Assembly (NCBI RefSeq): GCF_017316305.2
Contig: NZ_CP147250.1
Location: 763,501 to 827,500, forward strand
Length of the DNA: 64,000 nucleotides
Reading direction: 5' to 3'
Source: Enterococcus sp. DIV1094
GTDB lineage: Bacteria > Bacillota > Bacilli > Lactobacillales > Enterococcaceae
Each line of letters begins with the position of its first letter. Position 1 is the stretch's first letter. Shown here in pieces: positions 26,226-35,730 of the stretch. Made by a program: the position numbers and the translations under genes. The notes beneath the pieces are model-generated. The model worked only from the letters and a program-made list of their open reading frames with translations, ran no database searches and was not told where the DNA came from.

Positions 26226-27176
26226 ATGTCAGAAGTAAAAATTGGTCATTCTCAAGTATATGCCGAAGCAATCGGCTTAGGTGCAAATGCAGTTGGAGGG
26301 CATAATCTTTTTTCTGGGTTAGCGGATGAAACCGGAAAAGAAGTTGTCAGAGCCGCCTTAGATAATGGCTTGAACCTCATCGATACTGCTTATATTTATG
26401 GTGAAGGTCGTTCAGAACAATTGATCGGAGAAGTCTTGCAAGAACCGGCTTATGATCGTTCCCGCATCATCATTGCCACCAAAGCGGCACATCTGCCAGA
26501 TCAACCGAAAAAATTTGATAATTCTCCTGAATTTTTGAAAAAATCAGTTGATGAAGCTTTAGAACGTTTGCAGACAGATTACATCGATATTTTTTATATC
26601 CATTTTCCAGACGAAGAGACACCTAAAAACGAGGCAGTTGCCGCTTTACACGAACTGAAAGAAGCGGGGAAAATCCGTGCCATCGGTGTATCGAATTTCA
26701 CTTTAAAACAATTGAAAGAAGCCAATCAAGACGGCTATATCGATATCGTACAGGATCAATTCAGTTTGATCCATCGCGCAGCAGAAAAAGAATTATTCCC
26801 CTATCTTGAAGCCAATGCGATTGGTTTCGTACCTTATTTTCCACTTGCTTCAGGTTTATTGACTGGTAAGTATGATTTAGAAAGTCCGAAACATTTTTCT
26901 GATGATGATCCTAGAAAAAACAAACCAAACTTCCAAGGCGAGCGATATGAACGCATCATTACAGCAGTCGACCAATTAAAGCCAATTGCTGAAAAGTATC
27001 AAGCAACCACTGCTCAATTAGTCTTAGCATGGTACATCGCGCACCCACGTATCTCATTTGTCATTCCTGGTGCCAAGAAACCAGAACAAGTCGCAGATAA
27101 TGCCAAAGCTTTGGATATTCACTTATCTTTAGAAGATGCTCAAACAATCGATCAGCTATTCCGAGAGTTTAAATAA
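26226..27176 (+). CDS. Aldo/keto reductase
   Basis: A 316-residue NADPH-dependent oxidoreductase of the aldo/keto reductase superfamily, a TIM barrel. The catalytic tetrad is visible: Asp and Tyr in LIDTAYIYGEGRSE, Lys in IIIATKAA, His in DIFYIHFPDEE. The cofactor-binding segment (FVIPGAKKPEQVADNAKA) lies near the C-terminus. A strong AGGAGG precedes the ATG. It stands alone on the plus strand, diverging from hisS, with its own terminator. The substrate is not deducible. Confidence 0.93.
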   Translation: MSEVKIGHSQVYAEAIGLGANAVGGHNLFSGLADETGKEVVRAALDNGLNLIDTAYIYGEGRSEQLIGEVLQEPAYDRSRIIIATKAAHLPDQPKKFDNSPEFLKKSVDEALERLQTDYIDIFYIHFPDEETPKNEAVAALHELKEAGKIRAIGVSNFTLKQLKEANQDGYIDIVQDQFSLIHRAAEKELFPYLEANAIGFVPYFPLASGLLTGKYDLESPKHFSDDDPRKNKPNFQGERYERIITAVDQLKPIAEKYQATTAQLVLAWYIAHPRISFVIPGAKKPEQVADNAKALDIHLSLEDAQTIDQLFREFK

Positions 27177-27184
27177 TACTCAAA

Positions 27185-27220
27185 AACAACCATCGCGAGA
27201 AAATGCGGTGGTTGTTTTTT
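27185..27220 (+). terminator. Intrinsic terminator after the aldo/keto reductase gene
   Basis: A 12-bp stem AACAACCATCGC with its near complement (one G-U pair) and a short loop is followed by TTTTTTTA on the plus strand. Confidence 0.9.
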
Positions 27221-27238
27221 TATTATGTACAAGATGTT

Positions 27239-27463
27239 TCAGCATAATCCTAGCTCTTTTTTCATTTCGTCATGTGAGACACTTTCATCAAATTTCTGAT
27301 GCTCCTTCATCGCTTCATTATAGGTCGCCAAGTCCATTTGTTTTTCTAGCGTACCTAATATCATCGTTCTGGCTAATTCCGATATTGTCAGTCCGTTCAA
27401 ATCAGCCATTGCCAACATCAATGCTTTTTCTTTCTCTGATACATGAATTGTAACTTCGCTCAT
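27239..27463 (-). CDS. Antitoxin-like RHH protein (DUF6290/RelB type), unpaired
   Basis: A 74-residue protein. The ATG at 27463 follows AGGAGG by 9 nt; the longer frame to 27562 lacks a site. The start VTIHVSEKEKALMLAMADLNGLTISELARTMIL has the beta-helix-helix pattern of ribbon-helix-helix antitoxins, and the acidic-amphipathic end (YNEAMKEHQKFDE, HDEMKKELGL) is typical of the toxin-neutralising tail of RelB/DUF6290 proteins. A RelE or ParE toxin gene would be expected directly downstream, but the next thing there is the terminator of the reductase gene. It may be a solitary regulator or a remnant. Confidence 0.75.
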   Translation of the reverse strand: MSEVTIHVSEKEKALMLAMADLNGLTISELARTMILGTLEKQMDLATYNEAMKEHQKFDESVSHDEMKKELGLC

Positions 27464-27589
27464 TCTTTTATACCTCCTGTATATTTTTATAGAACGAGGT
27501 CGGGAGAGAAGGAGTCCACTACCTAAGAGGCTACTTCTCTTCCCTCTACCTAATCGATTCAAATACGTACCCCATGCTGAAAGTCCACG

Positions 27590-28849
27590 TTACTCTTTAT
27601 ACAATAATCCTCGGCTATTCGGATAAGTCGGAAATTGATTGAATGGAATCGTCCAGTCTTGTTCTGGCACAGAAAAGGCAAAACGATTCACTAATTGATC
27701 GGAAAAAACGCGTAAACTATGCAAAGTGATCCATTCACCTGCGCATCGGTGCATTTTTCGGAAGTCACCGCCACCTTGCGCAATCATCTCATACTCTTCT
27801 TCATAGGAAATTTTTTTCGCTTTGTCGATATATCGTTTGATCAAAAACGCCTCGGGTGATTCAATCGTTCGTTCGTCATGATTCGTTCCATACAAATCTA
27901 AGATCACCCAGCTATCTTTAGGGATGCGATAACCATCTACTTCAACATCTTGTAAATCAAATGCCGGTAACATGGGGAAAAATGGATAGTATCGACGCAT
28001 TTCTTGGATAAAAGGATCTTGTAACTGAGTAAAATCATTTTTTAGTTGTTGATAGATATCTGGACGACTGAATAGCGCATGTCCCATCAATACTACCCAT
28101 ACTGTCAATGCCACAGTCGGCCGAATAATATTCAACAATTCCACCGCCGCAATATCCAAAGGCAAAAGATCTCCTTTAAGGTCAGTCGCATTCGCAAAAG
28201 CATAGAGCGCTATATTTTCTTTTCCGGCTACTGGATTTTCTCGTGCTTCTTCTAACAACTCTTGCGCCCATTTTTCTGATTTTTTTCGATTTTCTACCCC
28301 TTTAAAATGATCGATCGGCGAAGTCACTGTTCCACTGATCATGGCGATTTGATAATCTGCCAATTGGTTGATCTCTTCTTCTGAATAATCCGCTAAGTTG
28401 ATTCCAGACCATTCACAAATAGCGGTAAAAAGTACTTTTTTACTCAGGTCAAATAACTCAAAGGTACCATGCTGTTGTTCCAACTCATGTGCCAACACTC
28501 GATCCAATATTTGATGATAATCTTCCATTCGCTCTGGCGTCATCAAATCCATGAAAATTGCTTTACGATGATGATGCTCCGCACCATCTAAAGACTGCAC
28601 CCCATCTTTACCGAACAATGTTTTTTGCACCATTTTAGGCATTGCGCCTTCTCTTTTGAAATTTCTTGGATCATAAAAACGTCTTGCTGCCTCTTCTCCG
28701 TAGATGATCACAGCTTCCTTATTGAATATCTTTGCTTTCACAACAGGTGATTGGGCTTCTTCTCTTAATGTTCCTAGCATTTTGTAGCCTTCGTTATAGT
28801 ATTTTTTGATTTCGGTCATTTTGATATCGACCACTGGAATTTCTTGCAT
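27590..28849 (-). CDS. Cytochrome P450, CYP152-type fatty-acid peroxygenase
   Basis: A 419-residue soluble haem enzyme. The haem-thiolate loop is QGGGDFRKMHRCAGEWIT with the ligand Cys at residue 369, close to the CYP152 form (GGGD...HRCPGEWI). The I-helix region has IRPTVALTVWV without the usual acid-Thr pair, and QEMRRYYPFFPML carries the Arg-x-x-x-Pro that CYP152 enzymes use to bind a fatty-acid carboxylate and H2O2. The predicted reaction is alpha- or beta-hydroxylation or decarboxylation of fatty acids with peroxide, without a redox partner. AGGAGG precedes the ATG at 28849. Two palindromes lie upstream, and an alpha/alpha-toroid gene is on the same strand. Confidence 0.92.
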   Translation of the reverse strand: MQEIPVVDIKMTEIKKYYNEGYKMLGTLREEAQSPVVKAKIFNKEAVIIYGEEAARRFYDPRNFKREGAMPKMVQKTLFGKDGVQSLDGAEHHHRKAIFMDLMTPERMEDYHQILDRVLAHELEQQHGTFELFDLSKKVLFTAICEWSGINLADYSEEEINQLADYQIAMISGTVTSPIDHFKGVENRKKSEKWAQELLEEARENPVAGKENIALYAFANATDLKGDLLPLDIAAVELLNIIRPTVALTVWVVLMGHALFSRPDIYQQLKNDFTQLQDPFIQEMRRYYPFFPMLPAFDLQDVEVDGYRIPKDSWVILDLYGTNHDERTIESPEAFLIKRYIDKAKKISYEEEYEMIAQGGGDFRKMHRCAGEWITLHSLRVFSDQLVNRFAFSVPEQDWTIPFNQFPTYPNSRGLLYKE

Positions 28850-28861
28850 CTTTTTACTCCT

Positions 28862-28917
28862 CCTAATAAATAACTTTAGATATTATTAGGATACTCCTTG
28901 TCAGATAAAACTGACAA
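28862..28917 (-). promoter_or_regulatory. Two inverted repeats upstream of the P450 gene
   Basis: CCTAATAA, 13 nt, TTATTAGG (28862-28890) lies next to TTGTCAG, 6 nt, CTGACAA (28898-28917). The second overlaps a possible -35 (TTGTCA) for the P450 gene and looks like a repressor operator. The first could be a second operator or an mRNA hairpin. Confidence 0.55.
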
Positions 28918-28986
28918 AAGAAGTGTTTGAGTCAAAACTCGATCATTTTTCCTCTTGTGCCGCCTATCCTCGAATAAATGATTTCC

Positions 28987-29817
28987 TCACGACCCATTCA
29001 TGTTAAATAAAATTTCATTATAACGTTCCGTCGCTCTGTCACTCACTTGTCCTTTTTCACAAAAAGATAATTTTCTTAACTTAGGTACCACTCTTTCCAC
29101 TCGAATCATTCCCTCATCTAATTGGGAAGCCAACGCATGAAGCGCTTCTTTAAATCGTTCGTCTTTTCTAGCGTTTTCGTAAAAAGATAGAACATAGACA
29201 TAATAAAATAAATTGTAGCTTCTAAAAGGGTATTCTACTTGCATGAATAGTGTCCCGATCCCATGATGGCAAGGTCCGATCGGTTGTTTGATCGTCCAAT
29301 GCGTCAATAAAAATTCCACTGCTTGGTCCAACCGCTCATCAATGTTGATCCATTCGGAGAAACGAAAAGCATCTAAAACTGTTAAGGTCGTCATCGGTGT
29401 AGAAAATTCAGTTTCAGGACCTTTGCCATAACTATACTTATTGCACTTCCATCCGCCATCATCTTCTTGAGTCGCTAGAAAATAATCAAATGTCTTTTTG
29501 AGTCTCTTGTCTGTTGCATGATCCAAATAACACAATGTTCGAAGTGCAGCGGCTGTATGGCAGGGGTAGATCGCACCCTTTGGCGAAACTTTGAACCGTC
29601 CATCTTCCCGCCATGTTTCAAAGATCAAATTCGCCGTTTCTTGCATGACCTTTTCTCCAGGTAAAACACCGGCATCTAAAAGATACAACGGGCATTCTAA
29701 CGTAGTAAAAGGAGCGCCTTTGATCAACTTTTTATCTGGTGTTGCCCAGTAATCAAAGCCATTATCGTAGCGATGAGAAAGGATTTCGTCTATCGTTGCT
29801 TGATTCTTATTAGCCAT
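28987..29817 (-). CDS. Alpha/alpha-toroid protein (prenyltransferase/squalene-cyclase-like)
   Basis: A 276-residue soluble, fully helical protein. ATQEDDGGWKCNKYSYGKGPETEFSTP resembles the QW-type turn of terpene cyclase and prenyltransferase-like toroids, and CHTAAALRTLCYL, STPMTTLTVLDAF and CHHGIGTLF give regular helix pairs. No DxDD catalytic motif is visible, so cyclase activity is doubtful. ATG 29817 is preferred over the TTG at 29823 because GGAGG lies 9 nt before it. It is upstream of the P450 gene on the same strand, 137 nt away, with operator-like repeats between. A joint role in lipid or isoprenoid modification is inference. Confidence 0.7.
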   Translation of the reverse strand: MANKNQATIDEILSHRYDNGFDYWATPDKKLIKGAPFTTLECPLYLLDAGVLPGEKVMQETANLIFETWREDGRFKVSPKGAIYPCHTAAALRTLCYLDHATDKRLKKTFDYFLATQEDDGGWKCNKYSYGKGPETEFSTPMTTLTVLDAFRFSEWINIDERLDQAVEFLLTHWTIKQPIGPCHHGIGTLFMQVEYPFRSYNLFYYVYVLSFYENARKDERFKEALHALASQLDEGMIRVERVVPKLRKLSFCEKGQVSDRATERYNEILFNMNGS

Positions 29818-29916
29818 TGGCAAGCACCTCCTAGCCTCTATTTTAACTTATCTACGTACTCCTGACGAACAAAAACAGAAAGCGCATTCTTAAATTGAGA
29901 ACATAGCAAACAAAAA

Positions 29917-29954
29917 TAAGCCTGATTTTGAAATATTCCATCAAAATCAGGCTT
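29917..29954 (-). terminator. Intrinsic terminator after dtd
   Basis: A 14-bp perfect stem (AAGCCTGATTTTGA and its complement) with a loop of about 10 nt is followed by ATTTTTGTTT on the minus strand. It ends the relA-dtd transcript. Confidence 0.9.
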
Positions 29955-29970
29955 ATGCTTTTTATAAAAA

Positions 29971-30417
29971 TCATTTGTTTTGAGAATCGATGATGATCGT
30001 CACTGGCCCATCATTGACCAGAGACACAGCCATATCTGCACCAAATTCGCCTGTTTCCACTGTGATTCCTCGTTGTCTTAGCCCATCATTAAAGGCTTCG
30101 TATAAAGGAATCGCTGTTTCCGGGCGAGCCGCTGCGATAAAACTTGGGCGATTGCCCTTTTTTGTATCTGCAAAAAGCGTGAATTGAGAAATACTCAACA
30201 GCGCACCTTTGACATCTTCAATACTTAGATTCATTTTCCCTTGTTCATCTTCAAAAATACGCATCTGGGCGATTTTTTTGATCAGATAATCCACATCTGT
30301 TTGCGTATCTGTTTCATGAACACCTAGTAAAATCAACAAACCATGATTGATACGACCAACTTCCTGCTCATCGATCGATACAGCCGCTTGACTTACTCGT
30401 TGGATCACTGCGCGCAA
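29971..30417 (-). CDS. dtd: D-aminoacyl-tRNA deacylase
   Basis: A 148-residue enzyme that hydrolyses D-aminoacyl-tRNAs, removing mischarged D-amino acids. The two active-site motifs are present: [10 protein letters not shown] (residues about 75-84) and [10 protein letters not shown] near the C-terminus (the usual NxGPVT). The length is standard. The start is a TTG at 30417, 7 nt after GGAGG, giving the canonical MRAVIQRV opening. It follows relA by 11 nt, the usual arrangement in Firmicutes. Confidence 0.97.
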   Translation of the reverse strand: MRAVIQRVSQAAVSIDEQEVGRINHGLLILLGVHETDTQTDVDYLIKKIAQMRIFEDEQGKMNLSIEDVKGALLSISQFTLFADTKKGNRPSFIAAARPETAIPLYEAFNDGLRQRGITVETGEFGADMAVSLVNDGPVTIIIDSQNK

Positions 30418-30428
30418 AATTCTACCTC

Positions 30429-32642
30429 CTAGCCATTCATCCGGCGTACACTGTATACATCCGGTACGGTCTTGATTTTATCGACAATACTTTTTAGGTG
30501 AGACAAGTTCCGTATCCCTACTGTTAAATGGATCGTTGCCATTTTGTCTTTATTCGTTCGTGCCTCAACACTGTTCAGATTTTTAGTCATGGCATTCACC
30601 GTCTGCAAGACGTCATTTAACATGCCTGAACGATTGTAGCCATAGATTTCCAAATCAGCATCATACTCTTTGTTCGTATTTGAAGTGTCTTCCCATTCCA
30701 CGTCAATCAAACGTTCTTCCACATTTGGCTTATCTGGTTGGACATTTGGACAGTCTTTACGGTGGATCGAAATCCCACGTCCTTTTGTAATGTAGCCCAC
30801 AATATCATCACCTGGAACAGGATTACAACAACGGCTGATTCGGATCAACAAGTTCTCAACGCCTTGGATGACCACGCCACCTTCATGACGAACCTTCATT
30901 TTTTCAGGCTCTTTTTTAGGTTGGTTCATCAGCTCTTCTGCTTCTTGTTTTTGTTGTTCGATTTTTTGTTCTTTTCGCTCTTTTTCAGTCAAGCGATTGG
31001 CCATCGTCAATGGACTCACTTCGCCATAACCGATCGCAGCATACATATCTTCTTCTGTTTGGAAATTCAAACGTTCTAACGCGTCATGTAATTTGCTTTT
31101 CGAAAGGATCTCCTTCGGTACAAAGCCAAGATCTGTAATACACTTCACTAAAGCTTCATGACCTTTTGTCACATTCTCGTCTCGATCTTGTCCTTTGAAG
31201 AAACGCTTGATTTTATTTCTAGCTTTACTTGTAGCGACTAACTTCAACCAATCACGACTTGGCCCAAATGAATTTGGAGATGTCAAGATTTCGATAATAT
31301 CGCCATTTTTCAATTTGTAATCTAATTGGACCATTTTCCCGTTGATTTTAGCACCAGTCGTCTTGTTTCCAATATCTGTATGGATGCTATAAGCAAAGTC
31401 TAGCGGTCCTGAACCTTTTGGAAGCTCAGTGACATCGCCTTTTGGAGTGAATACATAGACTTTATCGCTAAAGATATCGCCTTTCACACCTTCCATGAAT
31501 TCTGAAGCATCGTAACTTTCATCTTGCAATTCGATAATTTCATGGAACCAACTTAACTGCTTCGTCATCCCATCTGGTTCAACTTTATCGCCTTTACCTT
31601 CTTTATACGCCCAGTGAGCAGCAACCCCGAACTCGGCGATTTCATGCATTTCCTGTGTACGAATCTGGATTTCGACAGGATTGCCTGCAGGTCCGATGAC
31701 AGTCGTATGCAAAGATTGGTACATATTCGCTTTAGGCATGGCAATATAATCTTTGAACCTACCTGGCATTGGTTTCCATTTCGTATGGATCGCCCCTAGC
31801 ACCGCATAACAGTCTTTGATCGAATCAACAATGACCCGAATTGCAAGTAGATCGTAAATTTCATTGAACTGCTTTTTTTGGTCTTTCATCTTCCGGTAAA
31901 TGGAATAAATGTGCTTTGGACGGCCGTAGATTTCCGCAAAAATCCCTAATTCTTCTGTGGCTAGACGAATATCTTCTACTGCTCCGCTGACATAGTTTTC
32001 ACGTTCTTCTCGTTTTGTCTGCATCAAGTGAACGATTCGGTAGTATTGCTTTGGATTAAGATAACGCAATGCCGTATCTTCTAACTCCCATTTGATTCGA
32101 CTGATCCCTAAACGATGCGCAAGCGGTGCATAGATCTCTAAGGTTTCTTGTGCAATGCGTCGCTGTTTGTCTTCTCGCAAATGTTTCAACGTACGCATGT
32201 TATGTAAACGATCGGCTAATTTCACCATGATTACACGTAAATCTTGAGCCATAGCTAGTAACATTTTACGATGATTTTCTGCTAATTGTTCTTCGTGGGA
32301 TTTGTATTTGATTTTACCTAACTTCGTCACACCATCAACTAACATTGCGACATCATTTCCAAAGGCTTCTTTTAAGTCGTCTAAGGTCACTTCTGTATCT
32401 TCTACTACATCATGTAAAAAACCTGTTGCCACTGTATGGGGGTCCATCCGTAAGTCTGCAAGAATGCCTGCAACTTGGATTGGATGGATGATATAAGGTT
32501 CCCCTGATTTGCGAAACTGTCCTTCATGTGCAGCCGTCGCATAGTCACACGCTTTTTGCACGAAAGCAACATGCTCAGGGCCCATGTATTGGCTAACCAT
32601 CTTAATGACAGCAGGTCCCGTCAATATTTCTTCTTTTGGCAT
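30429..32642 (-). CDS. relA: Bifunctional (p)ppGpp synthetase/hydrolase, RelA/SpoT homologue
   Basis: A 737-residue stringent-response enzyme that makes and breaks (p)ppGpp. In order it has an HD hydrolase domain (about 25-180, with [13 protein letters not shown] and the HDVVED metal ligands), a synthetase domain (about 220-350, with [20 protein letters not shown]), a TGS domain (about 390-450, [24 protein letters not shown]), a helical region with a Gln/Glu-rich stretch (about 555-590), a zinc-finger-type [13 protein letters not shown] and a C-terminal ACT domain. The ATG at 32642 sits 9 nt after GGGGG; the ATG at 32651 is directly against that site and is less likely. It forms an operon with dtd. 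Confidence 0.97.
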   Translation of the reverse strand: MPKEEILTGPAVIKMVSQYMGPEHVAFVQKACDYATAAHEGQFRKSGEPYIIHPIQVAGILADLRMDPHTVATGFLHDVVEDTEVTLDDLKEAFGNDVAMLVDGVTKLGKIKYKSHEEQLAENHRKMLLAMAQDLRVIMVKLADRLHNMRTLKHLREDKQRRIAQETLEIYAPLAHRLGISRIKWELEDTALRYLNPKQYYRIVHLMQTKREERENYVSGAVEDIRLATEELGIFAEIYGRPKHIYSIYRKMKDQKKQFNEIYDLLAIRVIVDSIKDCYAVLGAIHTKWKPMPGRFKDYIAMPKANMYQSLHTTVIGPAGNPVEIQIRTQEMHEIAEFGVAAHWAYKEGKGDKVEPDGMTKQLSWFHEIIELQDESYDASEFMEGVKGDIFSDKVYVFTPKGDVTELPKGSGPLDFAYSIHTDIGNKTTGAKINGKMVQLDYKLKNGDIIEILTSPNSFGPSRDWLKLVATSKARNKIKRFFKGQDRDENVTKGHEALVKCITDLGFVPKEILSKSKLHDALERLNFQTEEDMYAAIGYGEVSPLTMANRLTEKERKEQKIEQQKQEAEELMNQPKKEPEKMKVRHEGGVVIQGVENLLIRISRCCNPVPGDDIVGYITKGRGISIHRKDCPNVQPDKPNVEERLIDVEWEDTSNTNKEYDADLEIYGYNRSGMLNDVLQTVNAMTKNLNSVEARTNKDKMATIHLTVGIRNLSHLKSIVDKIKTVPDVYSVRRMNG

Positions 32643-32879
32643 GGGAAACATCCCCCTTTCTACTAATTGTTCAAATCATGAAACGATCTTTATCGTGAAA
32701 ATCCTCTTTTTCCTTTACGGATCAGGATTAAATAATTGTTCTTATTATACCGATTGTCTTAGTGTTTTTCAATTCCTTCTCAACTAGGAATGAGCCGCTC
32801 ACTCTTTTGTAATCGGTCAAAAAATTGAAAATAGTTCTTCGTTCATTTATGCGTAAAATCTTTTTTGATTGTCGCGCAC

Positions 32880-33644
32880 TTATTTTTCTTGTGAGGCTTG
32901 TAGTTCTAATTGAAAACTCGCCGCACTTAACAAATACAATGGCGCAGTTTCCGTTCGTAGGATTCTTGGACCTAGACCACAAAGAATACCACCTTGTTCT
33001 TCGAAATAGGCAACTTCTTTTGCGGAAAGTCCGCCTTCTGGTCCAAACACTGCGAGGATTCGAGTACCTGGCATAACAGATTGGAGTATCTTCACTAAAT
33101 TAGCAGCTTCTCCTTGTTTTGCTGATTCTTCATACGCAATCAAAAGGACATCATAAGAAGTAAGACTAGCATAAAATTCTTTCTCTGTTTCCATCAATGT
33201 CACTTGCGGTACCACTTGCCGATGCGACTGTTCCGCCGCTTCTTGCGCAATCTTAGCTAACCGTTCTTGGCGCTTCTTCCGTTTTTTTGCATCCCATTTC
33301 ACGACAGAAGCAGCAGCAGGGAATCCTACAAACGCATGAGCGCCTAATTCAGTCCCTTTTTGTACGATCCAATCTAACTTGTCCCCTTTAGGATAACCGC
33401 TAGCAATCGTGATGTTACATGGCAATTCTTTTTGAACACTCTCTTTTGCCACTTCGATTAAGAAGACTTCTTTTTCGGTCATTTCAGTGATTTCCGCAAC
33501 GATCGCGATTTGGTCGTTAAATGCTAAATAGACGTGATCTTTCGCTGCCATTCGCATGACTCTTGCCATATGATGATAGGCTTCGCCTTCTAATACATAA
33601 CGTTCTTGTGGGCGATAAGGTTCATCTAGAAAATATCGTTGCAT
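32880..33644 (-). CDS. rsmE: 16S rRNA (uracil-1498-N3)-methyltransferase
   Basis: A 254-residue SPOUT methyltransferase that modifies U1498 in the decoding centre of 16S rRNA. It opens with a PUA-like part (MQRYFLDEPY, YHHMARVMRM). The knotted SAM-binding region has ASGYPKGDKLDWIVQKGTELG, EQSHRQVVPQV, VFGPEGGLS and LGPRILRTETAPLYLLS. The gene begins one base after the prmA stop, so the two are tightly coupled. The 237-nt gap between its end and relA holds the relA promoter and no gene. Confidence 0.95.
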   Translation of the reverse strand: MQRYFLDEPYRPQERYVLEGEAYHHMARVMRMAAKDHVYLAFNDQIAIVAEITEMTEKEVFLIEVAKESVQKELPCNITIASGYPKGDKLDWIVQKGTELGAHAFVGFPAAASVVKWDAKKRKKRQERLAKIAQEAAEQSHRQVVPQVTLMETEKEFYASLTSYDVLLIAYEESAKQGEAANLVKILQSVMPGTRILAVFGPEGGLSAKEVAYFEEQGGILCGLGPRILRTETAPLYLLSAASFQLELQASQEK

Positions 33645-34592
33645 TTAATCCACCTCAGGTTTTTTTAGCATAATAGCATACCAATCTTTTTGTTGGAACA
33701 CTTGATCAACGACAAACCCTTGTTCTTCCATCGCCGCAAGAACCATCTCTTTTTTCTCTTCAATGATTCCAGAAACGATCAATGTGCCGGTTTGTTTGAG
33801 TAAACGCCACGCATCAGGGATCATCAATAAAATGATATCTGCCAGAATATTGGCCACGATCACATCACTTTCGATCTCGATTCCTTTCAATAGATCATTT
33901 GCTGCCACATGGACATCTTTTGCTACTTCATTTAGATCCATATTTTCTTTCGCTGAACGAACCGCCACTTCATCCAGATCATAGGCGTAGACCTCTTTTG
34001 CCCCAAGATGTTTCGCTGCAATACTCAACACCCCTGAACCTGTCCCAACATCTAAAAGCGTTTCTCCGCCGCGTAAAGTCGACTCCAAGGCTTGTAGTGT
34101 TAAAGAAGTTGTTGGGTGTGTACCCGTACCAAATGCCATCCCTGGATCTAATGTGATGATTTTTTCTAATGGATCATTTGTTTGATAACTTTCCCAACTT
34201 GGTACGACAGTTAGTAGACGTGTGATCCGTACCGGATGATAATATTTTTTCCAAGCAGTTGCCCAATTGCTTTCTTCCACTTCGCTTACTGTGACGATGT
34301 TCTTGCCGATCGCTAAACCAAACTCTGGCAATTTTGTAACACGCTCTTTGATAAAAGGCAATATTTCTGGTAAAAAGATCGTTTCTGGAAAATAAGCCAT
34401 GACAATGGCCCCTTCTTCGATCGTTGTAAAATCTTCTTTTGTTAAGATTTCCCCGTAAGGATCAGATTTAAAGTTTTCGACATCTAATGAATCTTCGATT
34501 GCGACACCACTCGCACCTGCTTCCATTAAAATGTTTGCGACTGCTTCGACTGCTTCACTTGCCGTCTCGATTTTGACTTCATTCCATTTCAT
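33645..34592 (-). CDS. prmA: Ribosomal protein L11 methyltransferase
   Basis: A 315-residue class I SAM-dependent enzyme that trimethylates ribosomal protein L11. The N-terminal substrate-recognition domain (about 1-100) is followed by the methyltransferase fold with LDPGMAFGTGTHPTTSLTLQALE, motif I LLDVGTGSGVLSIAA, VYAYDLDEVAVRSAKEN and the catalytic-loop motif VANILADIIL. Length is normal. It precedes rsmE directly and follows the DUF3013 gene by 12 nt. Confidence 0.97.
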   Translation of the reverse strand: MKWNEVKIETASEAVEAVANILMEAGASGVAIEDSLDVENFKSDPYGEILTKEDFTTIEEGAIVMAYFPETIFLPEILPFIKERVTKLPEFGLAIGKNIVTVSEVEESNWATAWKKYYHPVRITRLLTVVPSWESYQTNDPLEKIITLDPGMAFGTGTHPTTSLTLQALESTLRGGETLLDVGTGSGVLSIAAKHLGAKEVYAYDLDEVAVRSAKENMDLNEVAKDVHVAANDLLKGIEIESDVIVANILADIILLMIPDAWRLLKQTGTLIVSGIIEEKKEMVLAAMEEQGFVVDQVFQQKDWYAIMLKKPEVD

Positions 34593-34604
34593 ATACGTTG
34601 CTCC

Positions 34605-35093
34605 TTAATAGCTAGGATAAGGCAAATATACCTCTTTACCATTTTGTTGTTTTTCTTCGACTAAACGTGCGAATACATGGTTGTCCCATTTCAATTCAAA
34701 GACAGCTGAATCGTCTTCTGCATCTAAAAAATCTAACAGATCACTTTGACCTTGTGCTAAAACATCATTCAGGTAGTCGATCAATGCATCGGCTACGGAA
34801 GTTGTTAACCCTTTCTTACCTTCATAAGGAATCGCCGCCAGATAATCTTGCTCATCAAATGTTGATTTATCAGGGTTGAATAACAAGACACCATCTTCAA
34901 ATTCAATAATATCTTCCTCTGAGACCACACCTTCGGCATCATCTAGTTCAAAGTGCGCTTGATTTTCCGCAAATAAACGGACAACGACTTCGATCGTATG
35001 GTTTTTTGTATCCCAATCTAACGCCACATCATAGTCTGTGATTTTCTTTTCGATTGCTGCATCAAGATAGTCCAATATGGTTGTTTTCTTCAT
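34605..35093 (-). CDS. DUF3013 family protein
   Basis: A 162-residue acidic cytosolic protein of unknown function found in Lactobacillales. The ATG at 35093 follows GGAGG by 7 nt; an upstream extension to 35165 overlaps the mpg gene and has no site. The protein has an alternating alpha/beta pattern, Asp/Glu-rich stretches (HFELDDAEGVVSEEDIIEFEDG), and a conserved-looking C-terminus FARLVEEKQQNGKEVYLPYP. It overlaps the end of mpg by 32 nt and lies 12 nt before prmA, so it is co-expressed with both. Confidence 0.85.
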   Translation of the reverse strand: MKKTTILDYLDAAIEKKITDYDVALDWDTKNHTIEVVVRLFAENQAHFELDDAEGVVSEEDIIEFEDGVLLFNPDKSTFDEQDYLAAIPYEGKKGLTTSVADALIDYLNDVLAQGQSDLLDFLDAEDDSAVFELKWDNHVFARLVEEKQQNGKEVYLPYPSY

Positions 35094-35730
35094 TTTGTTT
35101 CCTCCAACCCCAGTCTTCATCGACTTGGTTCTTTTTTTGTAACGAAAGATATGGATTTCCAGCAACTACAAACCGCAGAGGCATTTCCGTCCATTCTCCT
35201 TTATTCGGTATACCGATCCTTGGTAACGCTAAGATTTTTTTTGGTGTCCGTTTTTTCTCAAAAATGAACCGCAACGAGCTATCACGAATCGACTGTCCAT
35301 ATAACTCTGGTGATAGACCTAAAGCCGCTACTAGCTTCCCCGGTCCATTACTAATCTCAGGACCTGCCTTCCCTTTGCGATTCAGACTCATTTGCTCGAT
35401 CCCTTCCACCGGCTCGATCGCTCGGATCATCACTCCTTGTGGTACTCCTTCAGGTTGTGTGATGATATTTAAGATCAAGTGGGTGTGCATCGTGTACAGA
35501 TAAATCGTTCCTGGTTCTTCATACATGGCACGCACTCGAGGCGTACGCCGCATTCCATAACTATGAGCGGCCAAATCTTCCGGTCCTAAATAAGCTTCTG
35601 CATCTACGATATATCCACCTAAGTGTCCATTTGGCGTGTCATATTCCAAATACATTCCTAGTAGATCTTTCGCAACTTCAGCCGTTGTTTTATTTAATAA
35701 AAGTTCATCTAATTGTTTTTGATTTGTCAT
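35062..35730 (-). CDS. mpg: DNA-3-methyladenine glycosylase, AAG/MPG family
   Basis: A 222-residue base-excision repair enzyme that removes alkylated purines. Family marks are AKDLLGMYL, GGYIVDAEAYLGPEDLAAHS with the catalytic Glu, a YGMRRTPR segment, YLYTMHTHLILNI and SNGPGKLVAALGL. ATG 35730 is chosen with AAGGTGG upstream; the frame can be extended 9 codons without a site. The C-terminal ten or so residues run into the DUF3013 gene (32-nt overlap). It heads the operon mpg-DUF3013-prmA-rsmE and diverges from rarA. Confidence 0.92.
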   Translation of the reverse strand: MTNQKQLDELLLNKTTAEVAKDLLGMYLEYDTPNGHLGGYIVDAEAYLGPEDLAAHSYGMRRTPRVRAMYEEPGTIYLYTMHTHLILNIITQPEGVPQGVMIRAIEPVEGIEQMSLNRKGKAGPEISNGPGKLVAALGLSPELYGQSIRDSSLRFIFEKKRTPKKILALPRIGIPNKGEWTEMPLRFVVAGNPYLSLQKKNQVDEDWGWRKQNEENNHIGLS

